64,000 nucleotides of DNA from Carettochelys insculpta. Its lineage: Eukaryota > Chordata > Testudines > Carettochelyidae. The notes beneath the pieces were generated by a model. It saw nothing but the letters and a program-made list of their open reading frames with translations. It did no database searches and was not told where the DNA came from. Position numbers and translations under genes: made by a program. Of this stretch, positions 10,950 to 22,900 are shown in pieces (the stretch's first letter is position 1; every line of letters starts with the position of its first letter). The stretch spans positions 10,292,001 to 10,356,000 of the forward strand of contig NC_134161.1 in assembly GCF_033958435.1 (NCBI RefSeq), given 5' to 3'.

Positions 10950-11215
10950 TCCTCACAACCCTACTGTGAGGTAAAGAAATATAATCCACATTTTACAGAA
11001 AAGGATCTGAGGTACAGTGATATGAAGGTAAAGTTTTCAAAAGCACATATTGATTTCAGAGCCTAAATCCATTTTCAAAAGAGTGCCTTAGTCACTTCTG
11101 AAAGTGAGACATTGTCTCCTAAATGTCCTAGGTTATTTTGAAGGCGTTGTCTTATGTGACTTGTCCAAGGTCGCACAGGAAGCCTGTGGTTTATTCAGAA
11201 ATAAAACTCCAGCTC
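10950..11215 (-). repeat. MIR relic split by a palindromic repeat
   Basis: Part one (about 10950-11030) shows TCCACATTTTACAGAAAAGG and CTGAGGTACAGTGATATGAA. Part two (about 11140-11215) shows TTGTCCAAGGTCGCACAGGA. Together these are the central blocks of MIR in reverse complement. Between them lies a self-complementary segment, with GAGCCTAAATCCATTTTCAA and the inverse-type words CTCCTAAATGTCCTAGGTTA, which I take for another old amniote repeat that landed in the SINE. Confidence 0.6.
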
Positions 11216-11220
11216 TTCTG

Positions 11221-11263
11221 TAACAGAGAGAAAGTCGTGCTAGTTTTGATAGTATATAGTCCG
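11221..11263. mobile_element. 43-bp transposon remnant between 9-bp direct repeats
   Basis: GCTCTTCTG at 11212-11220 and 11264-11272 flanks a 43-bp insert. The insert starts TAACAGAGAGAAAGTCGTGC and continues TTTTGATAGTATATAGTC. These are the two opposite termini of the fold-back family seen at 7361-7524, joined without their middle. It may be a micro-element or an internal-deletion product. The 9-bp (or 8-bp) flanks fit a hAT-type target duplication. Confidence 0.55.
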
Positions 11264-11272
11264 GCTCTTCTG

Positions 11273-12040
11273 AGTGCCATGCCAAGGCCCCTTCCATTGA
11301 GCCAAGCTTCCCACGCAGGGTTAAATGGGAAAAGAAGGGCAAATAAATCAGACTCATTTGACGAAAGTGGGTGAAAATAGAAAGAGAAAGCAAGGAAAGT
11401 GGCTAGTGCAAAATTAAAATCTGCAATGATAAAAATGATACATTTGCCAGGAAGCACTGTCCGCAACCTTGAGAAACCTGTAAGCAGAACATTACTTGGC
11501 AAGGATGAAAGCCATGAGCTAAACTTGTTCACATCAGTATCTTCCCAGGTCACAAAATTACTGTCCTCTCTCTCCTTTTTTTGGACTCATGGTGGGGTTC
11601 CTGTACAACTTCATATCCCTGATTAGATTAGATTAATTGGTGAAAGGATCCCAGAGTTTTATGTGTACAGCATAATGTCACTCTCACACCCACTGTGAAA
11701 AAGCCCACAGAAATCAGCAGCAAGACATCAATCTGCTAAGTACTTTGGGCCAGATCATAGTTTTAAGCCACCGGCCATGCTGGAGAAGCAGTACTGCAGT
11801 AGGAGTGCCTGTAGAAACTCAGGGTGGGTCAGACAGAGCATTCTTTGTCCATTTAATGCATAGTGCACTCTGGGGTGGGAGCTCCATTCCCTCATGGAGG
11901 GGTCCAGCCAGCTGCTCCATCCCCAAACCTTCTCCATTCTGCAACCAGCACTAATGTGGTGCACTGTATAACCTCCCATCACTCCCCCTGGCCCACCATT
12001 GCCACCATGCACAGGGGAAAACAACTTACTGAGTCTCTTA
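11273..12040. other. Unique non-coding sequence
   Basis: Several overlapping frames exist on both strands (for example 11191-11553 minus and 11755-12024 minus), but none has a recognisable domain. No gene or repeat is called. Confidence 0.4.
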
Positions 12041-12312
12041 GGTTATTTCTACCCACTGATTGCTAGTTTGGAATACAAATATATCCCAAAATAGCAATGG
12101 TGCAGCTTGTCTCTGCACTTGGAATAGTGCTGGCTTTCCAAGTACAGCATTCCGGTTCTGGTACCCCTCATCTTACAAGGGGTAACGGAATTTTTGGAAT
12201 AGCCACTTTTTCTGAGCTTAAGTTCTATTTGGATGGCACCAGGTTCAGCATAAGGGATTTTGAAATAATTTACATAATTTGTGTAGTGCAAATTGCATAA
12301 ATTATTTTGAAT
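12041..12312. repeat. MITE-like GGAATAG/TTTTGAAATAA repeat
   Basis: Contains TTATTTCTACCCACTGATTG, GCAATGGTGCAGCTTGTCTC, GGGGTAACGGAATTTTTGGA and GGGATTTTGAAATAATTTAC. Similar words (tgtctatacagccc, gagttttacagaatt, tattttgaaat) occur in the Harbinger-type elements at 63040-63697. It is probably a decayed non-autonomous member of a related family. Termini are unclear. Confidence 0.4.
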
Positions 12313-13439
12313 CCACCCACGATCACTCAGCGTCCAAGCCATTAAGACTAGCAGCTCAGTCCCCATAGGCTGAGCCGCAAGAGAGTAATTTTCGGTCGAA
12401 TACCCCAACCAAACTGAATTCAATCCAGAGATCTATGTCAGATCTGTACTAGGTGCCTTTTCCTGAATAGTCCTATTGATTAGGGATCTGATTTGTTTAC
12501 ATTTTTATACCAACAAACTCCTAGGATAGATACAGTTATATCATTATAAAAATGCTTTTTTCAGTATAGTTTATTTCATTCAGGGAACTAGTATAAACTG
12601 CTGTTTTGCCAGCACCAGCTGCATCTACTCTATGAGGATTTGCAGGTCGAGTTAAATTTGTATACCTGTAACAGCAAATACTTTTGAGTGTAAACAAGCC
12701 TTATAAGAAGAACATTCTGTGTCCTGACACCAGTTCTGTGAGTTGTCGTGTCACCTTTCTGAAAAGTCTGTATGTTTGCCCCAAAGAGAACATTGTGCTG
12801 CCTGTTTCTGCCATTCCACCCTTGTCCTGTCACAGTTCATGTCCCTAGGCCAAAGGAACATGGTGAATAATGGAGTGTCATGTTTGTCTAATGGATTTAT
12901 CACTACTTACCAATGCAGCTTCAGCTTCATCAACAAAAGTAGGGGAAAATCAATGAAGGGACAGCTAAATGAGCTGTGCGACTCAGCATTATTGATAGTC
13001 TTAATGGTTTTTTTTTTTTTTAATCTCCTGGCAAAGTTGGGAATTGAAATGCGCCTGAATCACTACTTTTGAACAGGTCTGCAGCACAGTGTGAGGGATC
13101 AAAAAAGCACAGAATCAGCTATTTTGGGCGTAGTGTTCTTTCATCATTGTTCATAAACAGTAAGAGCCTGAGCCACGTTTAAATTAATGAAGACTCCCTT
13201 TGATTTCAATGGACTTGGAATCAGGCCCAAAACTTTATTTGGGTTTTGAGATGGTTTCTGTGCAATGATGGACTATTGTCATAACTATCACCAAGCACTT
13301 ACACTAAGGTCAAATTTTGGCCTGCTGATTGATTAAGAATTGTGTTTCCATCAGCTCTTAAAAATATCTTTTAAATAATTAATTCAATCCTTTCTTTATT
13401 TACTTATGGTTCTGATAATCTTACACAATAACAGCCCTT
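12313..13439. other. Unique non-coding sequence with poly-T
   Basis: A T-homopolymer of 14 bases lies at about 13008-13021. At 13160-13250 the words TGATTTCAATGGACTTGGAA and TCAGGCCC mark a fragment of an old dispersed amniote repeat. The minus frame 12630-12833 and the plus frame 12743-13072 have no recognisable product. Confidence 0.4.
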
Positions 13440-13665
13440 CTTAATCACCTTCCATCCAAGGATCTCACGTGGCTTCTTTCTTCTTTACAACACCTCTCTT
13501 AGCTTTTACAGAAATGCAAATGGAAGCATAGAGAAGTGAAAAACTATTTCCATAGTTGCACAGTGAGTCAGTGGTAGAGCCAGAAATAGATTAGTGTTGG
13601 GCACATTAGAAATATCAGGAATGGACAGAGCAGAACCCAGTCATCCTGGCTTAAGCCACTAGATG
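13440..13665 (-). repeat. MIR/CORE-SINE relic
   Basis: Plus-strand words CAAGGATCTCACGTGGCTTC, TTTTACAGAAATGCAAATGG, AGCATAGAGAAGTGAAAAAC and TTGCACAGTGAGTCAGTGGT, then AGAGCCAGAAATAGATTAG, follow the reverse-complement order of MIR. Decayed and non-coding. Confidence 0.6.
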
Positions 13666-13861
13666 AAGTTTCTTGCTATGAAGCTGCAACATTTATGGGA
13701 ACAGGAGGAATCAGGCATGTTCACCCAGCAAAGCTACACTGAGATTGAAAGGCTATACTTCCCAGATGACCCACAGGGTTCTGTCCTGTATTCTTTGACT
13801 ATATTGCTGTGACTCTGTCTTCTCAAGAGAAGGGTGCCCCCTAAGTAGCTCCTGCCCTGAC

Positions 13862-14056
13862 AGTGTCATAATTCAAAGAACTGTAGCTGTGTTAGTCTGT
13901 TTCAGCAAAAGCAATGAGAAGTTCTGTGGCACCTTAAAGACTGGCATATTTATTTGGTCATAAGCTTTCATGGGCTGGGGCCCACTTCGCTGGATGCCCA
14001 CGAAAGCTCATGCCCAAATAAATTTGTGAGTCTTTAAGATGCCACAGGATTCCTCC
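13862..14056. mobile_element. Fold-back DNA transposon, short copy
   Basis: The left arm has ACTGTAGCTGTGTTAGTCTG, TTCTGTGGCACCTTAAAGAC and CATAAGCTTTCATGGGC. The right arm carries the complement: CCCACGAAAGCTCATGCCCA, AATAAATTTGTGAGTCTTTA and AGATGCCACAGGATTCC. The loop is only about 20 bp. Related to 1733-2280 and 7361-7524 through GGCACCTTAAAGACT and the TGTGTTAGTCTG terminus. Confidence 0.75.
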
Positions 14057-15736
14057 AAGTTCTAAGACTTGAACATTCTCCCAGGATCAGTGATTCAAAT
14101 GGAGGCAGGAGGAAGGCAGAATATCTGAGATGATTGTTTGGCTTTGTTGTTCGTGCAAAGATCTGTACCCTTGGAAAGCATGCTGGCTAAAGGTTTATTT
14201 ATCAGGAGCCTCTGCATGATGACATTTGTATCAGTTCATTAGGCACATTTTAGAATTAATATCAACACTTGCTAGGAAGCCAGAGATCCTCTGTTTCTCA
14301 TAGACACTTAAGAGCTGTTTGCACATTTAGCCTGTACAATCTGCTCCTCAGCCGTGGTTTGCAGGGGCATAGAGGGGCATTCATCCAGGAGCTCCTCATG
14401 CTTCTCCACAGGTACACTTAGGCCAGTCTCCTGCACGGGCCTTCCCATGGTGAGACTGGAAATTTAGAAAGACTTTCAAAGCTGCCTAAGACATTAGATG
14501 TCCAAGGCAACTTTGCAAATCTCAGCTTCCCTCTCTCTATCCCTTCACTACGACAGTCTCCAAGACAGCCTTTAACCCTAGTCCTGGAGGAACTGCCCTC
14601 CCTCAGAGTGAAATGGGAATTAGTTCTAGGGCTGCATCATCAGATGGTGTCAATCATTCTAATTCTGTTGAAGTGAACATCTCTTCTGGTCACATGATTC
14701 TTTCATTTTCTCAGACTTGATTGGCCATTGGTTCTTGTGGCTGATATAAGTGATTAAGGAGTGAGTCATGTCACTGGAATCTATGCACCCATATCATCAG
14801 GTTGGCACTGGCAGTGGTTTGGTCCTTCTGCCTAGTGTATCTACATCTTCACATGCCAAACATCGGTACAACTTGAAAGCTCCTTCTGTGCAGCATGGGA
14901 AGTGAATACTCTTGTTGACCACCCTCCCCACCTCCTCCCGTCACGGGGCTTTAGAATCTGCCAAAACTCTTGAAGGTCTGAGGCTTCAGTAGCAGCTTCA
15001 GAAATGGATGTGAGAAGCTATGGAGGCATTTGGGCCCCCAACTAGCTTCATAGCCCATTCACTCAAGCCATGTATCTGGCTCAGTAATAACCATTCTCTA
15101 AGCTCAGGTTTGATGATCAATGCAGCCCAGTTTCTAGGAGTGAGAATCTCCCTGATGCCTCCTGTAACTCCACTCATGGCCCCAGGATGCTTCCAGCAGC
15201 CAAGAAATCATCTCTTAATGTCACATTTTCTCTTTGGTAGTCCTAGATCTTTCAGGGAACCAAGCTGAGAGTGGAGGGTCATTTTACCAATCATCTCTGT
15301 TCAACATGGCAGGGCACAACAGCAGAAGGGATATGACTGAAGCACAAGTAGGTCTGTTCAGGCTAACCCATGAAGAAACAAGACAGTTATGTGTTGTCAG
15401 CACCATCTGCTGAAAACCCCTTGATGCAGCAACTGTGGGGGGTGGGGGGTTGATGATTTTTTATCCCTGTAAAGATAAGAACAAAGTTGGCCTCTCTTTG
15501 CATATTGAGGAATATTGTCAGTAGTTTGTCTTCATCTCTATGCTTATCTTGAAGACCCCTTAGAAGATGAATTAGTAACTAAACAAGAAGATGATGAATT
15601 AATGTAAATATGTATGTAGTTAATTTGAAATACAAGAAGGAAACTTTCAGGGAAATGGATGTATTGATTCCGAGAATGCTGGTAATGTCATGCTTTCACA
15701 TATCAAAGACAGGGTGTGTAAAGTGGCTCTGGGAAC
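14057..15736. other. Unique non-coding sequence
   Basis: No gene was recognised. A G-rich tract at 15436-15451 (GGGGGGTGGGGGGTTG) is notable. The plus frame 15020-15268 has no domain I know. Confidence 0.4.
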
Positions 15737-15965
15737 CAGTGTTCCTTGTAAGATGTGCCCTTGTGTCCTTGTGTAGCCACTCAGGAGAAAGTCAAATGCT
15801 GCCCAGATGATTAGCAGAGCACCAACAGATGGCAGCATGTGTTTCTGGTGGTGGTGCACATTTGCACGTGCCTCAGTGTGCAAAGAAAAATTATTCCATA
15901 TAGGGATGGGAAAAAATTGCATATGGATCTGCAAAGGGTGGGAGGGTTATAGTGGGAGGGTTATA
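15737..15965. mobile_element. hAT-type MITE, CAGTGTTCC end (copy 1)
   Basis: The left terminus CAGTGTTCCTTGTAAG has the hAT-style CAGTG start. The body, with AGATGATTAGCAGAGCACCA and TGGTGGTGCACATTTGCACG, is shared in the same order and orientation with 48835-49034 (CAGCTGATTAGTAGAG..., TGGTGGTGCACATTTGCACA). That second copy keeps the opposite terminus GAGGGAACACTG, so the two copies together define both ends of the family. The right end here is degraded. At 15938-15965 a 14-bp unit (GTGGGAGGGTTATA) is perfectly duplicated in tandem. Confidence 0.65.
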
Positions 15966-16833
15966 TTTGTCATCTTGTTCAGTGACTTCAGAAAAGATTT
16001 CTAATTCTAGCGAGTTCCAAAGAATCACACTGGGCATTTGTACTGGCTAGAGATGGCTCTGTTTCAAACTGCCTGATCTGAATGCTCTCAATCTTGAGGG
16101 AGCATTGAGAATCCAAATAGCCCCAAAACTGTGCTTCTGAGTGTCCCTGCAATATTCAAAATCTGTACTTCGCTTTAAATTTGGCAGTACTGGTGCCTCT
16201 TTTTTATTAGTCCTTGAAAGTGCCCCATTGTCATGTATGGGATGAGGTGGCTGATAATATTAGGAAGCTCTCCCCAGGTTTGACCCAAAGAGAGGTTTCA
16301 GAAACATGAATAGGCCTAAGCTTCAAAATTCAGACATGGAGGTTCACGGCTGTTTGTCTCTGGGGTTCTAGTTAGATTGACGACTGGGCAGGACTTCTGC
16401 AAATGTGTTTCACTTTAGTTGACATTGGATTTTAATAAAGTAGCCTTCAGTCTCTGCCCGTAATTCACTTTCTAATAAATTTAAAACCATGAGAATTCAA
16501 GGCCTCCATAACTTAGGTTGTCACATACTGGTAAAGCTTGATGATCTTGTCTGTATTGAACATGTGCTGCTACAAGATGCTGTACTTCCAACAGCCATTA
16601 AACACAGGCATCACACACTCAAATTCTCTGGCCTGTGTTAGCCAGCTGGTCAAATTACACTGTAACTCAGAGTGGTACTTTTTAGCTCTAAAAATAGGTA
16701 TCTAACAGGAGCTTGCTTCTTCTTGCAGAGAGAGCACTCTTTGGAACTGGCAACACTTCACCGAAATGAGAAAGTAAGTGATCTATCCTATTATCGTTTC
16801 ATACACAGATAACAATACTGCCCAACTCTTTTA
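15966..16833. other. Unique non-coding sequence
   Basis: Nothing recognised. The final TTA at 16831-16833 is the left target duplication of the next element. Confidence 0.4.
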
Positions 16834-17544
16834 AGCTGTGTCTACACGTGCATGCTACTTCGAAGTAGCGGCACTAACTTCGAAATAGCGCCCGTCGTGG
16901 CTACACGCGTCGGGCGCTATTTCGAAGTTAACTTCGACGTTAGGCGGCGAGACGTCGAAGTCGCTAACCTCATGAGGGGATCCGAATAGCGCCCTACTTC
17001 GATGTTCAACGTCGAAGTAGGGACCGTGTAGACGATCCGCGTCCCGCAACGTCAAAATTGTGGGGTCCTCCATGGCAGCCATCAGCTGGGGGGTTGAGAG
17101 ACGCTGTCTCTCCAGCCCGTGCGGGGCTCTATGGTCACCGTGTGCAGCAGCCCTTAGCCCAGGGCTTCTGGCTGCTGCTGCTGCAGCGGGGGATTCATGC
17201 TGCATGCACAGGGTCTGCAACTCGTTGTCGGCTCTGTGGATCTTGTGGTGTTTAGTGCAAGTGTGTCTGGGAGGGGCACTTTAAGGGAGCAGCTGGCTGT
17301 TGAGTCCACTGTGTGACCCTGTCTGCAGCTGTGCCTGGCACCCTTATTTCGATGTGTGCTACTGTGGTGTGTAGACGTTCCCTCGCTGCGCCTATTTCGA
17401 TGTGGTGCTGCGCAACGTCGATGTTGAACATCGACGTTGCCAGCCCTGGAGGACGTGTAGACGTTATTCATCGAAATAGCCTATTTCGATGTCGCCACAT
17501 CGAAATAGGCTACTTTGATGTAGGCTTCACGTGTAGACATAGCC
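16834..17544 (-). mobile_element. Harbinger-type non-autonomous element, 711 bp
   Basis: The termini AGCTGTGTCTACACGTG and CACGTGTAGACATAGCC are inverted repeats bounded by TTA on both sides (16831-16833 and 17545-17547), the 3-bp duplication typical of PIF/Harbinger. Subterminal blocks are themselves palindromic: GGCGCTATTTCGAAGTTAAC near 16914 and CATCGAAATAGCCTATTTCGATG-type words near 17470-17510. On the minus strand a CCCTTAAAGTGCCCCTCCC block precedes a short frame. It matches the CCCTTTAAAGGGCCCCTCCC block upstream of the transposase remnant at 51381-51751, so the element probably descends from the promoter side of a larger Harbinger. A second copy of its right half lies at 63704-64000. 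The frames 16855-17220 and 17313-17618 are not treated as genes. Confidence 0.8.
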
Positions 17545-17579
17545 TTACAGTGTTTTCTATAAGTAGAGCTCAAAGCTCC

Positions 17580-17740
17580 TTAGAAAGGAGGTTGCTGTCA
17601 GTATCCCCATCTTACTGATGGGGAAACAGAGGCATAGAGACATGAAATGAATTGCCCAAAGTCACCCAGTATACCAATGTCACAGAACTACAAAGAGAGC
17701 CCAGAAGTTCTCATTGCCAGTCCTATCATTAAGGTATAAA
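17580..17740 (-). repeat. MIR SINE relic
   Basis: TATCCCCATCTTACTGATGG, GGAAACAGAGGCATAGAGAC, AATTGCCCAAAGTCACCCAG and CACAGAACTACAAAGAGAGC give the well-preserved reverse-complement order of MIR. It sits 35 bp after the Harbinger element. Confidence 0.75.
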
Positions 17741-20700
17741 ATGACTATTCTGTCACCATCTTATTTTCTTTATCTGGGCTACACATAACTGAAGCTGGCT
17801 GGATTTGTCCCTGACTGTAATGGTTCAAAGCTGCATCTTTGTGTGCTTGTCCTTATGAGAGTTACTTGGCATCTTTTTTGCCCCTTCTGGTATTATCATG
17901 CCATATCATAAACAAAGAGACACAGGCACTGCTTACAAATCACTTTGGTGGCTTTTTGCAGTCTGGCAGTTCTTCATTGCGTCCCTCTCTTCATTATGGA
18001 TACAGATAACAGGCGATTGCTAGCCTAATATCTTTATCCTTAGGAGATAAATCTAATCTGTGTGCTGAGATCAGCAGTGCTGTTTTTGCTTAATCAGACT
18101 TTGGAAGACACAGCAGATTGCAGAAACAAAGAAATGAGGCAAACAGGAGGGATGGGAAGCCCACACTGAGTTGGTCTCCCAAGTCCCAAGCTAGTACACC
18201 TGGCTCCCAGCAAGAGATTTTCAGAACACTGTTCACTCTATAGCTTGCTTCAAAAGAAAGTGGGTTCTTTTCAAGGCTGATTTAATTAAAGTCAATAAAT
18301 TTTAACTAAGAGATAATCAAGGTCCTGGATTTGGGATAGAAAAGCCCTGCATACCCATATCTTGGCTGGGACAAGGAGGCAGTCTATGTAAAGTTTATTT
18401 CTTTTATAACAGGCTTCTGTTTACCCCAGTCTGCTTCATCTTTTAGTTTTTTCTCCTTGAAGCACACAGACCTATATGTACAGTACCTGGGGCAGCAAAG
18501 CCTCAGTCTCAGCTGCAGTTGTTTGGTGCTACCCTAACACAGATAATAAATATGCTAAGGACAGCTCTAAATCCCCTGTTTGAATGTATAGACATGCATG
18601 CAGAAAGCTTTTGTGCATCTGCTACTTTCAGCTAGAGGTGAACTCAGCCCAAACTCCCAAATCCAAACACAACTAAATGTGGTTGTGTTGCCAGGACGCT
18701 GAAGTCCAAATCCTGATCCACATTTGAATTTCAAAACCAGCTCCATATTCTCATCGTAGAATAATCTCCCCTGCCTTGATCTTTGTCTAGATGAGGAATC
18801 ATTCCTAATAAGAACCCTGCTCTAGATCCAAATTTCACCTTTGGTTCCCATCTTTGGAGCAAACACTTAGGAATCTGACCACCCCCAAATTCAAGGATAA
18901 ATGAAATCCACACTTGGTAAGTCATCTTTCCAGGCTGCATTTGGCTGAGGTTTCTATCAATGCCTTTCCACACAAAACCCTTCCTGATTCTTCACCTCAT
19001 GCCATTGCAGCCTGCTCTGAATCCAATCTAAGGCTTTAGAGTTATTTAAAAAAAATACACAGCTTATAAAATCTACAACTTGCTATTGATTTTGGACAGT
19101 CAGTGAACTAAGACGAGCATTCTGAACTCAGGTCTCCAAAAGCTGCCATCTTCAACACTCCTCTGGGTACTGCATAGTATTGATCCACGTTTGTGTCACG
19201 TGATTGATAGATTATCACATATCAAATCTTGCAGTATTCATTTAACACTTCTGAATAAAACATTATTCACAGATTAACTGAGCAGTTTTAAACGAACAAC
19301 CATTTTCATCTGCTTTAAATTTTCATGGGTACTTTTCTGGAGCACAAGTACATTGTTAATAATTGAAAAGAATAAGACCTCGCTAATCTCTTTGTATTTT
19401 AATAAGGTTCTAGTGTACTCCAGTCATTTGTTTTTAGAATCTTGGCATTTATAAAAATTCATTAATTTTTCTTTCCCTCCTTTGGAAATTAATAATCCTG
19501 AGGTGATGTGAAAAGAAATAATTGTTTGTGAAATAGGGAATGTGGATTGCATAGAGTCCAAAGAGCAATAAATATGAATCCATGATGAGCTGAAAGAAGG
19601 AACACCATCTTTCAGTGGAAACTAACACTGGAAAGGAATGTGTCGACAGAAAGAAGGATGGAGAGATAAAAACAGGAGGCAAAGAGAGATGGGAGGATAG
19701 TGGCAGTTTAGATAGATGTAGATATGGCAATAAAAAGAGGACAGAAAGAGAAATAAATGAGAGATAGCCAGATAAATGGGGAGGTGTATACATATACAAA
19801 CACCTCTGTGTAATGTATGTAACCATACACATATTTAAATTTCATTCTGTCCTATTTTTATTCTTATATATTTTTCTGTATGCAGGTGTCCAATACAACT
19901 GCTTCCCTAAAATATCTCTGTCTCTGGTTTCTCTCTCTCCAGCCTTCTCTGTATGTCAATGTGCTACTCAAATCTTCTCTCTTCATTGACAGCTTCTCAT
20001 GCTGTGAGTCTACAAAATCCCAGTTCTGTGCTTCACAAACAATTATTTCTTTTCATACAGCCTCAGTATTATCCATTTCAAAGGGAAAACAATGTACCGG
20101 AGTTGCTTTATCAACATCAGCCATTAACAAATAAAAGAAGTAGGTGCAATATAACCTTAAAGTACAAATACAGCATACGCACATAACAGAACATACATAC
20201 ACATTCTTACATCCAGTCACATGCACAATACACACACATGCACATACTTACACACACACATATTTGTGTACTCCCACAGTCCCCAGCTCGCCTTTTAAAA
20301 GCCTATAGTTTTCACGTGGGATATTGGAGATAGTGAATATCTTGACTATACTTAGAATAGACAATAACAATGCCATCAGTTGGCAAACATAGACATTTTT
20401 AGGAAGAACTCTGTGTGTAAGCATGTGTATATCTGTGTATTTGCAGTGTATGGTGTGTCACAGTGTCAGGGTAACTGCACCCGGTGCCATCCCTAGAGTG
20501 TGTAATGCTTCAGGAAACTCCCCACCCCAGGCCTCACCACACTCAGCCTCTTACCACCCTTCCATCACTCAGAGGAGCAGCATGCACTGGAGTGCACCAC
20601 TTCCCACCACCATGGTGAAGTGGAGAAGCCCTGCTGGGAGATGGTAGCAGAGCAGCACAGCATACTGTGTGTGTTGCTCTGCTTCCTGCAGCTCCTACCA

Positions 20701-22519
20701 CCATGGTGAATGTGGAGGGAGTGGAAGGGGGGGCAGCAACCTCTGCAGCCGCTACTCAGGGTCCGCCAGCTAAGCCCCCAGGCTGCCCTGAGCCCAGTGG
20801 AGGGATCATTCCATCCATAGGATGGCTGGGACAGCCACCATAGGCCTCCCCATGTAGCAGTTTCCCCATACCATCCTGGGCATGGGTTGGGTCTGACTGG
20901 TCCTGTGTTTAACACTTTGTGGTCCCTTGAAAACACCCAGTTCAAGGTTTTGACTCCCAGGCAATCATGCACATCTCACTCCTTTCCGGCCAACGGGTTT
21001 TAAGTCTGTTGAGCTCCTTGCCTCACTCTGTAATATCCTCAGCAGTCTGCCAGTTAGGCTAGCCCCAGGTCTCACACCTATCTCATGCTACATAGTGGAC
21101 ACGTTCACTCTGAATACTTGTATTTCATTATTAGAGGATTTACCCAGCGTTGTTTGGATCAATGTGGGGGCTCGGGTGCAGCTGGATGGTGCAGCAGTCA
21201 GGGCAGGGGGTTGGGAGGTGTGTGTGTGTGTGGGAGGCCTCTGGGCAGGGTCTGGTGGCAACAGCCACATGGGCAGTTGACTGTCGTGAGTTGGCTTGAA
21301 CCATAAATATATTTTCAGAATAATGTGGCTAGTTCAGTATCGCAGTAGTCACTATCGTAGTTACTGCTGCAGAACTGATTGGTCACCCTGGTACGAAAGC
21401 TCTATTACTGTCAGTTCCATGCACACCAACTATGATTTGGCTTGGGTAGCTTGCACTGAGTGTCTTGCAGGCAAAGCCTCATGTCATAAACAGGAATCTC
21501 TTCTCCTCCCAGGGACCATCTTTGAAATGGGGGCTATTAAATGTTTGATGGTAATTGGGAAGTGAGTCTCCATTTGCTCTTTTGTCTTGGTAAAATTTTA
21601 TCAGGTGATAAAACTGCTGCAGTGATCCCAGAATAAGGCATTCATGAAGCCGTGTCACAGGGAATGGGGGAGGGAGTTTGAGTTGGATTGAACAGCACAG
21701 CTTCTGTTTGCATTAATTGGGTGATTTCATGCAACAAGTTATGGAACCCTGCTGTGTAGGACAGTTTAAAACAATTCCATACTTAAGACTTACTCTGATG
21801 GAAAAAATTAACTTTTTCTGATTTATGACCACGATGCTGCTGTTGACTAATGGCCTCACAACTGGGAGTGGGAAAAGGCAGAATGGGAACATAAACCAGT
21901 TTTTTTCTTTCTATGTAGCTTAACTAAGTTGGACTCGGTTGGTGTTTAGTTGTGGGGAGGGTAGAGCTCAGGAGAAAACCCACAGTGTTGCAGAAAATGC
22001 TATTGGTGAGCCTTCAGCCCTTAGTGAGTGGGACTTCCACATTACTTCTTTTCCCATTACACATTTGTTTACGGCAGTTGCCTTTCTGCCAGGTCAGCAG
22101 TGTCTCCCCACATATGTAGGACCGCCAATTTTCCAGAGTCCGGGGCCAGTTGACTGTGACTGATGACTTTACCTAGACCTTGAGAACTTCAGGCCAATGT
22201 CACATCTCAGAGGAAATAAGGATTTAGCCTTTTTTTAGAACACAGATGACTAGTCTGGAAGTTCTCTGTCTCTCTGGAATATAATGCAATCAGGACTCAC
22301 ACAACTGCTACTCGTACTCCCGGTGACCACAAAATAATTCAAGCCAGGGCTCAGCTGCAAATCCTTTGTGTGTGTGACACAAGCTCATTTGGGTTTGAAC
22401 TGTAGCATTTCAGTTGCTCTTCGCACTTGGAACACAGACTTCTTGAAAACGCTATTTGTGTAACAGACTTGGCCCAAACTGATTTCATTTGTGTGGCTGC
22501 TCAGTAAATGCATCTGTTA
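17741..22519. other. Long non-coding stretch with simple repeats
   Basis: No gene was recognised. The stretch contains a purine-rich tract at about 19611-19790 (AAGAAGGATGGAGAGATAAA and similar), CA/ACAC runs at 20222-20265, and a GTGTGTGTGTGTG run at about 21219-21232. An imperfect inverted repeat lies around 20600-20712, where CACCATGGTGAAGTGG and CCACCATGGTGAATG arms flank a middle with AGCAGAGCAGCAC and GTTGCTCTGCT. Open frames such as 19449-19832 minus are low-complexity or short. Confidence 0.45.
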
Positions 22520-22900
22520 CAAACACATACTCTGACACATGAGATCACAGGCACTCAAAGTCTTAATCACATAAGCAAACACATTCTTCCACTGTCTCTC
22601 TCACTCTCTCACACACACAATTTTATAATCACTCAGACAGTCACACATGATCAGAAGCACTTCCACTCATCCACACATTCTCTCTCTTATTTCAACAGTC
22701 ATTCAGGCAGTCCCTCACAATGAAGTTCACATATGCTCTCTCTCACTCACCCACACCCTTGCTCACTAACACATACATCCAAATTCAGCCGGGAGCTAAT
22801 CATTTAAACTAGTGGGTTTGGATGTCCTTGCAACATCCTTTACACCTACTGAAAGAGAGACGCACACAGTTACACACAGAACCTCCCCCATACCCCACCC
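22520..22900. repeat. Degenerate CA/CT-rich simple repeat region
   Basis: Nearly 400 bp of interrupted CACA, CTCTCT and CACTC motifs (for example CTCTCTCTCACTCTCTCACA at about 22591). It looks like an old microsatellite expanded and decayed by point mutation. The 71-codon frame through it is low complexity. Confidence 0.7.

Noticed and set aside
16855..17220. 121-codon minus-strand frame in the Harbinger element
   Set aside because: It runs into the palindromic terminus, has low-complexity alanine runs from CTG/CAG repeats, and no domain. It may contain a trace of the parent leader, but not a gene.
17313..17618. Open frame conserved between two loci (also 63663-63935 on the other strand)
   Set aside because: The similarity extends beyond the frame across the whole transposon end, including palindromes and TTA flanks. 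The conserved frame is a by-product of two copies of one Harbinger-type element.
22520..22900. Possible CRISPR-like or satellite array
   Set aside because: The CA/CT words are irregular with no fixed repeat-spacer period; it is a decayed microsatellite.
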